DNA of 64,000 nucleotides from Mikania micrantha (Eukaryota > Streptophyta > Magnoliopsida > Asterales > Asteraceae). The translations under genes were made by a program, and so were the position numbers. Within the stretch, counting starts at the first letter, position 1, and the number at the start of each line of letters is the position of its first letter. The DNA is taken from contig CM018689.1 in the NCBI GenBank assembly GCA_009363875.1, forward strand, positions 55,553,741 through 55,617,740. Direction: 5' to 3'. Positions 1 to 12,607 of the stretch are shown here, one piece after another. The notes beneath the pieces are model-generated. The model was given only the letters and a program-made list of their open reading frames with translations. It did not search any database and had not been told where the DNA came from.

Positions 1-1598
1 GTTAGTCGTTTGATCATTTTCAAATTTCTTGAAAGCATGAATCTTGAGGTTTGGTTCAAAAAGAGGTCATGAAATTAATGATCTATCATGCATCCAAAAT
101 AGTCTGCTTGCTATCTATCCACCATTAATATCCTATTCAGCTTTCATGTATCTTCAAAGTCTTGCTATCAGCGGTCCTGAGAATTGAGGTGCCTAGGACG
201 AGTCGGAAAAAAAAAACCCATAACGAATACAAATATTAATGCAGAGGTGTTCAAAAAATTCGAAAACAGAACCGTATATTGTGGCTATTCATATCAATAC
301 AATATATTCGTTTGGGACTTTGGGACTTTAGGTTGTACGGGCTTTTGGAATTGTTTAATGATGGCCCAAACATTGAAGTCCAGTAGTCCACTAGGGTGGT
401 TTCTTCAAGATTTAAGCATGGATTATGGCCCATTTTGGTTAGAAAGATTTATTGAAGCTTGGAAGTGCATGAATGATTTCTATCAAAGTATATTCACAGC
501 TCCACACTTTTTTAAACTAGAGTTGCAACACTATTGTCATACTGGCTGCGTGCGTGTGATCGTTTAGCACCACGGTGAAACAACTTTTAAATGGCCTAAT
601 TTCTTGTTGATGGTAAATCCAATTTAAAAAATATATATACTAAAAATGTATAAACACTTGGAAAAAGAAAATACATATACCAAGAATTGAACCTAAGATC
701 AACTATGATAGGTTAAGCTTTTAGTGTACAATGTCTTCAGCTGTGCTAAAGCTCTATATAATTATGTTTCAAGTAAAAAAAAAACGTATATTAACATTCT
801 AAATATTTTTTTATGCAGTCCAAGAGTCTAATATGTGACATACAACTATAGGAGGTTGCAAGTAGAGGTGCACAAATCTAGTTTTTTTTTACAATTGGTT
901 CTAGGTACAAACAAATTTCGGTTTTGGTTAACAAAGTCACGAACTGGTTCCGGTTAGAGTCCGGATTTTGACCGATTTTTATCCTGTTTTGACCGGGTAA
1001 CGGTGGAACATGTATGATAGATTAAGATAGTTTGAACATATGAATTAGAGTTTGATCTCAAGAAGAAATATGGAAACCCTCATAATAGGGAGGAGGAGAA
1101 ATAGAGGCATACTCAACCTAACATTAGATAATCAGATTAGACCTGAGTTTATATAGTAATTATTTTGATTATATTAGTCATATTTTATGTTATATAGAGA
1201 ACTCTATTGTATACTATACACTTAAATAAAAAAGCTATTTTTTTGGAGTGGGAAATCAATGAAATCAAACTCTCTATCTCTTAGAACAGATGAAAGATTG
1301 ACAATTTAATGCGCCATGGGTTCAGCCTGTTACGATAGTTCACTCAACTTTTGATATATGTCTAGTCATTGTTAGTAACTAGTGGATTCCTCACACGTTG
1401 CGACGAGAATTCTGCCACGATTTTAAATATATAACAACATAATCGAACCTGTACATCAAAATGTAAATCTAAAAACATGTTAAAACAGTTGCTACTTTAA
1501 TACAAAACTCTAAAATGTTAAAACAATTGCATCTTAGTAATTTATATAAAACAAATTCTTTATCAATACAAACGCATAAATGTTAAAATAAGCAAAAA
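1..1598. other. Intergenic, no gene supported
   Basis: AT-rich sequence with no supported gene. A 127-codon frame at 184-567 has no recognisable domain or homology and starts in ordinary intergenic sequence. Around 866-1000 there is a short tract rich in ggtt/ccgg motifs that resembles the ends of degenerate MITEs, but no boundaries could be fixed. Confidence 0.5.
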
Positions 1599-1603
1599 AG
1601 TTG

Positions 1604-1863
1604 TGTTGAATATAGTGCAAGTCAACAATAGTCAATTGATTGATAGTTGTGATCAAGAGTCCTCTACTGAGGGTATTTTAGTCAATTTAATTGTTTACTT
1701 GGTTGTTAGAAGTAGTTAATCAAGTTTAGTCTGTTATTAGTCGTATAAAAGATTAGAAGCTTTGTTAGTTGGGTTATTCTTTTTTTGTAATCTTCATAAT
1801 CAGTTTTCAATCAATGAGATCTACAACTTCTTGATTTTTTTTCTTTGGTGTTCTATTGTAACA
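1604..1863 (+). repeat. 5' LTR of the copia element
   Basis: A 260-bp LTR with TG...CA ends. A TATA-like box (tataaaag) at 1744-1751 would mark the U3 promoter. By eye it differs from the 3' LTR by five substitutions and one single-base indel, about 98% identity, which points to a recent insertion. Confidence 0.95.
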
Positions 1864-1865
1864 AT

Positions 1866-1877
1866 TGGTATCAGAGC
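1866..1877 (+). promoter_or_regulatory. Primer-binding site, initiator tRNA-Met type
   Basis: tggtatcagagc lies 2 bases downstream of the 5' LTR. It is the standard complement of the 3' end of plant initiator tRNA-Met that primes minus-strand synthesis. Confidence 0.9.
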
Positions 1878-1940
1878 CTGGTGGGGCTCGATTCAAAGAA
1901 AGGGAGGTGATAATTTGAATACCTAATCGGGAAGAAGAAC

Positions 1941-4900
1941 ATGGTCTCAACGAAGTTCGAGTTGGAGAAATTCGATGGAAAAAATGATTTCAGCCTGTGG
2001 CTGGTGAAGATGAAGGCGATGCTGGTGCATCAGGGAGTTTTTGATGCACTGGCCGGTGAGGCCAGGCTTCCGGCGACATTGTCAGAAAAGGAGAAAAAGG
2101 ATGTTCTAAAAAAAGCACACAGTCTTATAATCTTGAGTCTGGGAGATAGGGTCCTCCGTGAAGTTTCAAAGGAGACCACGGCTGCTGGGATTTGGACAAA
2201 ATTAGAAGGGTTGTATATGACGAAGTCATTGGCAAACCGATTGTATCTGAAGAAGAGACTGTACACTTTTCAGATGCAATCGGGAAGAACTGTTGAAGAT
2301 CACACGGATGATTTCAACAAATTGATCCTGGATCTGGAAAATATTGATGTGAATCTAGATGAAGAGGATCAGGCGATCATATTTTTGTCCTCACTTCCTC
2401 ACTCCTATGAACATTTTGTTGACACCTTAATGTTTGGGAGAGATACGCTAACGATGGAGGATGTTCTCGCAGCCATTAATTCCAAAGAATTGCAAAAGAA
2501 AAATGATGCAATTGAAGAAAATGGAAACATCAGTGGCCTGTATGTAAGAGGACGATCTGAACAACGGAACCCTAAGTCAAAACACTTCAGTAGATCAAAG
2601 TCGAAGTACAGACGAAGATGTTACGTGTGTAATTCAGAAAAACACCTAAAGAAAGATTGCCCGGAGAGAAAGATGAAAAGAATAGATCCTGGTTCTTCTA
2701 AACAACAAAGTATCATGTCCCCTGAAGGGTCGTGTGATGGATATGAGAGTTTAGAAGCTCTGATGGTGACAAAAGATGGGCTAGCACAGGATTGGATCAT
2801 GGATTCAGGTTGCTCTTTTCATATGTCACCAATCAGAGAATACTTCACAGAGTTAAAACTGGAGGAACTTGGAGTTGTTTAGTTAGGGAATGACAAGCCC
2901 TGTAAAATAAAAGGAAGTGGAACTGTCAAGTTGAACCTAGAAGGTGGAGTTTCATTTTCTTTGACTAATGTGAGGTATATCCCTGAACTTGCAAGAAACT
3001 TAATTTCATTAGGCACTCTTGAAAGTAAAGGATATAATGTGAGTCTAAGGAATGGGAAGGCTCGGGTTACAAAAGGATCTATGGTAATGCTTTCTGGAAC
3101 TAGAAAATTCAATAACATCTATGTGTTAGATGGGCATGTCATGCTGGGTTCAGTAAATGTGGCTGATGAACAAAATTCGAATTCTGCCATGTTATGGCAC
3201 AATCGAATGGGTCACATTAGTCTACAAGGGCTTAATGAACTAAACAAGAAAGGTGTTTTTAAAGATTTGAAAGAGGTGAATCTTGATTTTTGTGAACACA
3301 GTGTCATGGGAAAGTCCAAAAGAGTAAGTTTTGGAAAAGGTGTGCATAGTTCTAAGGGCATATTAGACTATGTTCATGCGGATCTTTGGGGGCCGTCAAA
3401 GGTATCTTCGCTTGGTGGTGCCCGGTATTTCTTGAGCATTGTAGATGATTATTCAAGGAGAGTGTGGGTCCATATGTTAAAACATAAAGATGACACGTTT
3501 GACAAATTCAAGGAATGGAAAGCCCTAGTTGAGAAACAGACAGAGAGAAAGGTTAAAAAACTTAGGACTGATAATGGACTTGAGTTCTGCAGTAGCTGGT
3601 TTCATAAGTACTGCAGAGAACAAGGTATTGCAAGACACTTAACAGTTCCAGGTAATCCGCAGCAGAATGAGATTGTTGAAAGGATGAACCGAACTCTGTT
3701 AAACAAAGTAAGATGCATGTTGGTGAGTTCTGGAGTGCCTAAAAGTTTCTGGGCAGAGGCGGTTTCAACAGCAGCTTACTTGGTAAATTTGTCTCCATCC
3801 ACAGCTCTTGAACTAAAGACTCCTATGGAGATGTGGACTGGAAGTGTACCAAAGTTTGATGATCTTAGAGTATTTGGTTCATTGTGTTATGCACATGTCA
3901 GTCAAGGTAAACTGGAACCCAGAGCAGAGAAATGTATTTTCTTGGGTTATCCTGAAGGTGTTAAGGGGTTTAGAGTTTGGAGATTGGAAGAAAGGGGGCC
4001 GAAAGTGAAAGTAAGCAGGGATATAGTAAAGTTCAGAGAGAACATTATGTACAAAGATGTAATCAGCAGTAATGATGAGAAGGGTAAAGCTGTTGTTAAT
4101 GATGATAGTGTTCAGATTGAGGTGGAGAATGGAAAGCTATTTGATCAACAAGAAGGTTCTCATGGATCTTCTAGTATGCAGCAAGATGAACAAAGTATTG
4201 CTCAGGGTAGGACTAGAAGAGTGATAGTTCCTCCTATCAGATATAGAGACGTGGATAACATTTCTGCTTTTGTGTTTAATGTTGCAGAAATGGATGCAAT
4301 TAATGAGCCAATTACATTCAAGGAAGCTGTTAATTCAGTGGATAGGGAATTCTGGATTAGAGCTATGGAGGATGAAATGGATTCCTTGTATAAGAATGAA
4401 ACTTGGAAGTTAGTTAATAAACCTGAAGGTCAAAAACTTGTAGATTGCAAGTGGATATATAAGCTGAAGGAAGGAATAGTGGGAGTTGAGAAGCCTAGGT
4501 TTAAAGCCAGACTTGTTGCTAAAGGCTTTACTCAGAGAGCTGGCATTGATTACAACGAAGTTTTTTCGCCTGTGGTAAAACATACTTCAATTAGAGTTTT
4601 GTTGTCTATGACTGCAATTAATGATTTAGAGCTTGAACAACTAGATGTAAAGACTGCTTTTCTGCATGGTGTTCTTGAGGAAAGTATTTACATGCAGCAG
4701 CCATAAGGTTTTGTGATAAAAGGTCAAGAAGACATGGTGTGTTTGTTGCAAAAATCTTTGTATGGTCTGAAACAATCTCCTAGACAATGGTACAAGAGAT
4801 TTGATGAACACATGATAGCATGTCGTTTTTCAAGGAGTGATTATGATAACTGTGTGTACTTTAAAGAGTATGAGCCTAGAGAATATGTGTATCTTCTATT

Positions 4901-5876
4901 ATATGTAGATGATATGTTGATAGCTTGCAAAAGTAAGCTACAATTGAAGTTAATAAAGGATCTATTGATGAAAGAGTTTGATATGAAAGAGCTGGGTGAT
5001 GCAAAAAGGATTTTGGGTATGGAGATACAAAGGGATAGGAATCTGAAAATTATAACATTAACTCAAAAGTCTTATGTCAGTAAGGTTTTGAGGAATTATA
5101 ATATGATTGAATGTAAATATGTGGTGACTCCATTAGCTCAGCATTTCAAGATATCAAGTCAAGATTGTCCAGTAAGGCAGGAGGATTTATTAGAAATGGA
5201 AAGATTTCCTTATGCTAATGCAGTTGGAAGCCTTATGTATTTGATGGTGTGTACGCGTCCAGATATTGGTTATGCAGTGAGTTTGGTAAGTCGGTATTTG
5301 TCTAATCCTGGTAAAGCTCACTGGGAGGTTGTGAAATGGATACTTAGGTATCTAAATGGTACCAAGGATTATGGTCTGTTGTTTGGCAGAGGCTGTGATT
5401 ATGAGTCAGTGGTCACAGGTTATGTGGATGCTGATTTTGCCAAGGATCCAGATAAAGGAAGATCTGTCACAGGGTATGCTTTTCAGGTGATGGGTAGTTT
5501 GGTCAGTTGGAAGTCTACTTTGCAACGAGTTGTAGCTCTGTCTTCAACTGAATCAGAATATATTGCATTAACCGAGGCTGTTAAGGAGGCGATATGGCTT
5601 AAAGGGTTTGTTTCTGAATTGGGAATTGCTGATGTTAAAGCTGTGGTTAAGTGTGATAGTCAAGGTGTTGTTCAGCTTTCTAAGAATCAGGTGTTCCATG
5701 AAAGAACTAAACATATCAATGTTAAGTTGCATTTTATTAGAGAAATAATACAGTCGAAGGAGGTGGAAATAATACAGATCAATACTACTCAAAATGGAGC
5801 TGATATGTTGACAAAGGCGTTGTCTGGTTCAGCTTTTATGAATTGTTTGGATGTTCTTAATATTGGAATTGGTTGA
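1941..5876 (+). pseudogene. Copia Gag-Pol polyprotein with two nonsense mutations
   Basis: A single frame of 1311 codons, normal for the family, encodes Gag, protease, integrase, reverse transcriptase and RNase H. Gag (about residues 1-270) ends in a CX2CX4HX4C zinc knuckle at about 230-243. The protease active site is DSG at 2802-2810. The integrase has an HHCC zinc finger followed by a DDE core. Reverse transcriptase carries the catalytic YVDD box at about 4903-4914, and RNase H follows. Breaks: TAG at 2880-2882, in the protease region, and TAA at 4704-4706, in the middle of reverse transcriptase. No frameshift was needed to follow the product from end to end. The last Cys of the integrase HHCC motif reads Ser (AGT at 3300-3302), another likely loss of function. 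The start at 1941 is the first ATG after the primer-binding site and leads directly into the conserved Gag N-terminus. Confidence 0.95.
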
Positions 5877-5884
5877 CATACACT

Positions 5885-5895
5885 AAGGTGGAGAT
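5885..5895 (+). promoter_or_regulatory. Polypurine tract of the copia element
   Basis: aaggtggagat immediately precedes the 3' LTR. It is the expected primer for plus-strand DNA synthesis. Confidence 0.85.
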
Positions 5896-6156
5896 TGTTG
5901 AATATAGTGTAAGTCAACAATAGTCAATTGATTGATAGTTGTGATCAAGAGTCCTCTACTGAGGGTATTTTAGTCAATGTAATTGTTTACTTGGTTGTTA
6001 GAAGTAGTTAATCAAGTTTAGTCTGTTATTAGTCGTATAAAAGGTTAGAAGCTTTGTTAGTTGGGTTAATTCTTTTTCTGTAATCTTCATAATCAGTTTT
6101 CAATCAATGAGATCTACAACTTCTTGATTTTCTTTCTTTGGTGTTCTATTGTAACA
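5896..6156 (+). repeat. 3' LTR of the copia element
   Basis: A 261-bp LTR with the same TG...CA ends as the 5' copy and a TATA-like box at 6036-6043. It is followed directly by the second TSD copy. Confidence 0.95.
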
Positions 6157-6631
6157 AGTTGCTTAATTGGATCATTTTAATCAATATCACAACTATGACA
6201 TGACATTTTAACGCATTTAAACAAAGAACCCAGGTTTAATTATGTACTTGCTTAACCTTTTACCTATTAATAATTATCGGACTTGATACAAACCACTATT
6301 ATTTTTTAAGAGTGTCCAAAAAAATACTAGCTTTTGTGCTTTTATAAATTTATAATAATACTATATCCGTGTAAGTATTTAAAAACAACAAAACTTGCAC
6401 ACAAATTTATGAAAAAAAAAAATTATGTCTAGAGATAGGAAACAGAAGCACGGGGATTGGAATGTTTCAGGTCTTACAATTTTTTTTACGATTAAAATAT
6501 TGAAATATTTATAATTTCAATAGTTTTCAGATGTAGAGATTGAAGTTGGTTTTTATAAAACCATTCGAGCTAAGTGTAAGGCTTTGGATTTAATTTCGGT
6601 TCAGTTTTATTAGTTGGTTTGATTTTATCAA

Positions 6632-6860
6632 TTTTTTTTTGAACAGCAACAATCTTACATATCACGTATGTTAATTTGGATCACTAACGGGTCATAAACC
6701 CACCCGATCATCCTACACTCAATAGGAGGAAACCCACCATAGACGAGAGAAAATCTCTTAGCTTAGCATAAAACCCTATTTTGTCTATGTCAGGACTTGA
6801 ACTCTTGAGGTTCCCAATGTTGAAGTCACATGGTACCTCTTCTCAACCAGTTAAACTAAG
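6632..6860 (-). mobile_element. Probable tRNA-derived SINE
   Basis: Read on the minus strand, there is an A-box-like start (ttaactggttgagaag), then a B-box-like gagttcaagtcctgac, and finally a 9-base A run (T run at 6632-6640). This is the layout of a plant SINE with an internal Pol III promoter. The flanks share only GATTTT, so the target-site duplication is short or decayed. It could instead be a diverged member of another repeat family. Confidence 0.55.
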
Positions 6861-6873
6861 GATTTTGGTTGAG

Positions 6874-8384
6874 AGGCTATCATTTAACAGAAAAAAAGGT
6901 GGGAAAAAGTTTGAGTGAGTCGCTAGCTAAACAATTAACATATGTCAATTTTGCTACTCTTTTATTAGAATGGATATATAAGACCGTGTTTGCACTGTTA
7001 TTAATTGTACGAGTTTGATACAGAAAATTACGGATTCATACTTGGAGCAAGGTCATGGAAGTTCGAAAAGTGATCCAACCTAATACGGGTTTAACTTTCC
7101 TTTATTTGCTTAGAGTAAAACGGTCTACAAGTAAGAATGGAAAAAAACCAACTCCAGAACCAGAATCCACTGCGCCTGTATCGCACAGTTAGGCTTCCGG
7201 CACGTGTTGAGGCCTAGCTGCAGGATCTTGATTCTCGATTCAGAGACCATGATCGTCAGCTTGCTTACCAGCACGACATCTTACGTGGGTTGGTCGATCG
7301 AGAATTGGAGTGGTCAAGGCAGGTTGGCGTTGACCCTCCACCCCTTCACCACCACCACCCTGACAGGATCCGTAATTTGTATTTCATTACTTTGTATTGT
7401 ACAAACACTTATTATGTATATATTATGTGTTTTGTTTGTTTGGTTGTTTATATATGTAATATGTGTTGTATCATTTTGTAACTATTAAAACAAAATAATA
7501 TTAACACTCTTAATTTAATAATAATAAATGAAAAATTTTATTAATTTGAATAACAAATATTGTTAATTTAAAATTTTTAACGACAAACGAAATAATAAAC
7601 ATTGACACACGTTATTAATTTAAAATTGTTAAAAGTTATAACATTTATAAATTTTTATCATTTTAAAATTCAAAAAAGTAGTTAATTTTTTAAAAACATA
7701 CGTGGCGTATAGGTTTATAATACATTGTATCAGTCTACAATGTTGGGAAATCTAGAACTCATTTTCATTAAAATACATATACGCCACATATATTTATACG
7801 CCACGTAGAGTACTGTACGTGCCATATAACATGCACAACAACGAGATGGATACCTCTGTTGTACGTATGTGTCTTAGAGTACTATACGTCACGTACAAAG
7901 CCGGTAGGATGTTAAATTAAAAAGCTGGGTGTGTAAATAACCATTCTCAAATAATAACATAGCATTTTGAGAAAAAGTAATGTTATTAAAAAATGAGTGA
8001 AAATATGATGTGATAGAGATGTTTTTCTTTCTAACATCGTAGATGTAAAACTATAGGATATGAAAAATATGCATTCTTCTTATGAATATGGTAACTTCTG
8101 GTGAGTTCAAATCTGACCCAACAGTAAATCATAATCAATGAACTTTCACAAACAGATACTACTGCAATAACAGGGTCGTGTGATGCAGCTTTAGTTCCAA
8201 TAAATTCTAGAAATTTTTTTTTTCAAAAGTAAATTCAAGAAACCACTTGGGTTAAGCTTTTTGCCACATTTACACCCATACAAATATCAGGTTATTATAT
8301 ATAATTAATAATATTACGGTGGTCATCAACTTGTTACAAAAATTCTTACGGGTTAATTAACTGTAGCATAATTATCGGCCTTTG
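6874..8384. other. Intergenic, with one possible coding remnant
   Basis: No intact gene. A short GC-richer island at about 7140-7380 reads, in the frame of 7203, as a charged peptide with one in-frame stop; I do not recognise the family. Around 7700-7900 the motif acgccac/gtggcgt recurs several times in both orientations inside very AT-rich DNA. Confidence 0.45.
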
Positions 8385-8392
8385 CATGTGAA

Positions 8393-9108
8393 CAGTGGCA
8401 GATCCAGAAATTTTTTTTATAGGGGGCGAAAATTTTTTATGATCATTTGAGGATCGCTATATAATAATTTTTTCCTCTTTATTCAGATCGGGTTGGGTTG
8501 AATCGGGTCGGACCATGTTAAAAAAAGCGAACAAACTTAATTTCATATATAAAAACATAATAAATATACAATATATCTAAAGTGAATTGTAACTAAACAA
8601 ATTGTTTAATTGAATAATTTTTAGTGATTTTCTAATCAAATATAATACTGATCATTCTTATCCGTTTAAATCCATTATATTCACATAATTTTTAAGTTCT
8701 CCATCTTAACACGCGTTGTGTTAAGGTGTTAGTCATCTCAACCCATTTGAAGTTATGATTTTATATTATATGGTTACCCATTTCAACCCAAAATACAATA
8801 ATTATTTACATAATTTTTGCATTTAAATTGCTATGAGTTAAAAATGTTAGGCATAGTTGTTCCTATTGAGTTTTATTTTTAAAAGTATATTCAAAACAAC
8901 ATTTATGGAGACTTTTTTAAGTATCTCTTTATAAAAAAACAAGTATAACTATCACTTAAATTCTCAACATAAGTCCAATTATTCAAAGTTAAGGGGGCAG
9001 TTGCAAAATATTAAGGGAGTCGATCTGGATTTTAACATATATATACTACTAAAAAAAAAAATTCAGGAAGGGCGGCTGCCCCCAAGGCTTGGGGTGGGTA
9101 CGCCACTG
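8393..9108. mobile_element. hAT-type MITE, 716 bp
   Basis: Inverted ends CAGTGGC...GCCACTG flank 716 bp with no coding capacity. A perfect 8-bp duplication, CATGTGAA, lies at 8385-8392 and 9109-9116. The 8-bp TSD and the CAGTGGC ends are diagnostic of non-autonomous hAT elements. A gggggcgaa-like tract at one end and gctgcccccaagg at the other extend the imperfect inverted repeat. Confidence 0.9.
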
Positions 9109-9519
9109 CATGTGAATTATATTGGAGTAATTAATCGTAATATATATTTGCAATTTTTGCTACATTGAATCCATAAAATAATTATATTAACATAAATACT
9201 GTTTCACAAACTGACATCATTGAATAACTTTATATGTGGGGTTCTTTCCTTTGAGGATGTGAACCAAAAGTTGCCCACCAGTGCCACAGTAGATGCTGAC
9301 CAGAAGAAAATATCAACCTTTTCTTTCTATTTTATTTAAAAAAAAAACATAAATTACATTTTTATTATACCTTTTCTAGTATGAACATGAAGAGAAAAAG
9401 ATATAACTTTTAATTTAACTAGTTTTTGCAAAGGTTCGTTCATAACCAAATCAGTTGACATTGGTTGAAAATAGCATAAAAATGGTAACCACAAGTATAA
9501 ACATCTACATGGTTCAGCC

Positions 9520-9710
9520 CAGTGATGGAGCTTGAGTGTCTAGGGGGAGACAGAAATTTACGTAACCCAGAATATGTGTTGATTTTTTAAAACGAAGGGG
9601 ACAAAACCATTATTTTTAATTAAAAATAAAATTTCAGCCGAAAAATTAACAATACGGATGGAAAAATAGGGGGGCAGTCACCCCCTTGCCCTAATAAAGC
9701 GACGCCCCTG
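9520..9710. mobile_element. hAT-type MITE, 191 bp
   Basis: A short element with ends CAGTGATGGAGC and AGCGACGCCCCTG, flanked by GTTCAGCC at 9512-9519 and CTTCAGCC at 9711-9718 (7 of 8 match). The subterminal C-rich/G-rich tracts resemble those of the larger element at 8393-9108, so the two are probably related families. Confidence 0.8.
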
Positions 9711-9763
9711 CTTCAGCCGATTTATTTATATTAATAATGTAGCTACAATTAATGATGATAATT

Positions 9764-9765
<2 letters not shown>

Positions 9766-9804
<39 letters not shown>
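9766..9804. repeat. (AT)n microsatellite
   Basis: About 19 uninterrupted AT dinucleotides. Confidence 0.97.
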
Positions 9805-9807
<3 letters not shown>

Positions 9808-9810
9808 CTA

Positions 9811-12600
9811 ATCAAATCATATCTTATTACAATAATCTAATCCCTCATGCTGTAGAAGCGGGAGGAAATCAGATTCTTAAAATGAAGCAAAAAATAACAA
9901 TGAATAAAGATGTTGAAAAACAGGAGACCATGAAAAAGAAGAAGAAAAACAAAATCATGACTTCAACAGTAGGAAAGTTCATGGTGACAAATGATTTTAA
10001 AGGGTCTAACACGCATAGTTGGGGCAATAAGATTCACGACTCTAGAGCTACGGTGACAAAAAACGACGATTACAACGATAGGTGCTACAATTATGGGGGC
10101 ACAACACCGATAAGAGAAACGGCAATCCATGGTAGCAAGAGCTATGATTGCAGCGGTAGGAGTTTAGACAGTAGCCATACAAAAAAAGAACTTATAAAAA
10201 ACTAATTAGATGTATGCATGCATGTACGTACACATGCATCATCCTCAGGACATGTTGAGAGGAAGATCGAAGATAACAAAAGTCGTCAAATAATTGGGAC
10301 GACGAGAGAAGAGGGCCAACGATGGGCTAATATTTTACGGTAAAAAAGAAAGGGAAAGACGAGAAAAATATGGAAAGAATTGTATGGCTATAAATGATAA
10401 TAAAAAGGCTCTAGCATATTGTGTATTAACATTAGATATCTACACGTTAGACTGCATTGATGAAAATTTCAAAGGAAACTTAATCAAATTATGTCATACA
10501 AATAACCGAGACTAATGAAATATTTCCAATATTATGGATGAATAATGGGATTCCCGGCTATATATGTTTCTTTGTGGCCAGGTTTAATTAAGGCTGACAA
10601 AACGGGTCTTGTTGTGTTTAACTGGTCAGAGACGACGTAAAAAACGCAAATATAAAACATGAAAATGACTTGTTTAACACTTTCTTGAGTGATTTTAGCA
10701 TGACAGTTTAATTTTTTATATAACAAAAAATATTAATGATTAAGCATAATCTTATAATTTTTATTATTTAAAAAATGTATCAAATTACATAGTGTACTAT
10801 TTGTTAAACATGTTTTATCGTTTCTTATCAATTACCTGTTTTATCAGCTCTAGGTTTAATTTTAATGAGAATATATACATGCATTTAAAATGATGACGAG
10901 ATATGGTGATAAGGAAAGTTCATCATTCAAAAAATCGGTCATGAGTCTCGATCGGCCTCCATGTTCTACTTGTCAGTCCACTATCAAACAAAAATAAAAA
11001 TCCAGCAAGTGTTCCAAATAAACCATTAGAAACAGACACCGTATATTCTCTAGTTTTCGTTTTTTTCTGTATATATGTGGATAAAGAGGACATATAATTA
11101 TAAAATATTTGTTTGCTAGTCAAGTAGATTTTTCTTTTTACTTTTTCTTTTCTTTTAAACTTTAATGCAGAAATCTTTGTGCGTATCGACGCCTTTGAGA
11201 GATTTGACTCGCAATCTACGGGTTTAATTAGGGTTTTCGTAACAAAAGACACCTAGATAATTAGTCTATACAAGTACTAAAATGATATATATATCAATGG
11301 TTAATTTCCAACATGAGAACGTAACATTATGAGTACTAAGTTCAATCAATAGGAAGTCATACTAAAATAGTAAAATATTAACACGTTTTGGACATATTAA
11401 CTGTATATATGAGAGAATTTATATACTCTTTAGTTAAGCATGTTTCAATAAAAACAATTCAAAAATGTTTGATCTCCCTTGTGAAGTTTACACTTATCCA
11501 ATCAAAACAAACACGCAAGCAAATACTAAAATAATCATTTTTAATACATAAATATAATTTTCACCTAAACCCGGCCCAAAATCACATCTCCAAGCTGTAT
11601 GTACGACGTAATACACAACCAATTGCGAGCGATTCGATCCTTTGATAATGCTAGATGTGGTGGATTCTAGTGTTTCACGTATGCTATTGGATTTTGTGGT
11701 TTTGAAGTATATAGATGTCAACAACATGAAGTAGTTGATGAGTCGCTCACACATATAGATGCCAACAAATATTAAAAACCAGACAAATGCCACAGCTATC
11801 AACTAGCTACAACTAAAAGGGGCCATCACTTTGCACTACACCCATCATGGAATTATTGAGGTGCACATGCAAAAAAATGTTTCTAATGTTTGTATCCCTC
11901 GCCTTTTTGTTCGTAAATCTTCGTTCTTTTCTGAAATGATTAAAGGAACTATAAAGAAAATAGACCCATAAAGAAAATAATTAACCTTTAAGCAATACCC
12001 ATTGTTTCAAAAAGATAATTATTGCTTGGAACCATCTCTTGGATTTATAAAAGTTAATGGGTTGGCTTCATTCATTGATGCCTCTTTTACAGTTTGTGTC
12101 CCCCTCCTGTTTTCGAACATGCTTCGATTGCCCATTCTTACCAACTCCTTACGGAGAGGCATATATATCTTTAGGATAAGTTGAAAGATTGTCTCCTTTG
12201 CATTTAATAACATAAATTACATTGCTTTCTGAACTATGAAATCTTGGATAATGCAATTATGAGGTGTACTAATTACCATTAAAACCGAAAGCCACTTAAA
12301 ACTAAAAACTAAACCGTATTCGTAACCGAAAAAAATCTAAATTTTGTATTCAGTTTCTGGTTCGGTTATCGGTTTCATATACCTTTTGAATTCAGTTTGA
12401 CGTTTTATTCGGTTAACCAACTAAACCGAATTTAAATAAAATTTTGTTAATTCAATTAATAATATATAATGTTGAATTCGGCTTATTAGGTTGAATTCGG
12501 TTTATTCGGTTTTTACCGCTTTATTTGGTTTTTAATCAATTGAATTCTGTTTGTTCGGTTTTAACTGAAACTGAACAGAATTTAATTCAGATCGAATAAC
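9811..12600. other. Intergenic, no gene supported
   Basis: Open frames at 9882-10205, 10294-10515 and 11494-11802 (minus) were read through. They are low-complexity or unrecognisable, without splice context, and I do not support them as genes. From about 12260 the sequence becomes rich in aaccgaa/ttcggtt motifs, consistent with a degenerate MITE that hosts the element at 12608. Confidence 0.45.
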
Positions 12601-12607
12601 CTGATTC

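Larger units (their letters stand above)
1604..6156 (+). mobile_element. Complete Ty1/copia LTR retrotransposon (Tork/TNT-like)
   Basis: The element runs from TGTTGAA to TGTAACA and is flanked by a perfect 5-bp TSD, AGTTG, at 1599-1603 and 6157-6161. It has two LTRs (1604-1863 and 5896-6156), a primer-binding site at 1866-1877 complementary to initiator tRNA-Met, one long gag-pol frame (1941-5876) and a purine-rich tract at 5885-5895. Domain order is Gag zinc knuckle, protease, integrase, reverse transcriptase, RNase H; integrase before reverse transcriptase defines Ty1/copia. The wording of the reverse-transcriptase blocks resembles the TNT1/Tork lineage, which is inference. The polyprotein has two in-frame stops, so this copy is not autonomous as it stands. 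Confidence 0.96.

Noticed and set aside
184..567. 127-codon open frame on the + strand
   Set aside because: No recognisable domain, no splice or promoter context, and composition like the surrounding intergenic DNA.
9882..10515. Two Lys/Asn-rich open frames
   Set aside because: Low-complexity peptides in AT-rich DNA next to a microsatellite; no family resemblance.
11494..11802. 102-codon minus-strand frame with hydrophobic ends
   Set aside because: Hydrophobic stretches can arise from AT-rich codons; no homology recognised, so not called a gene.
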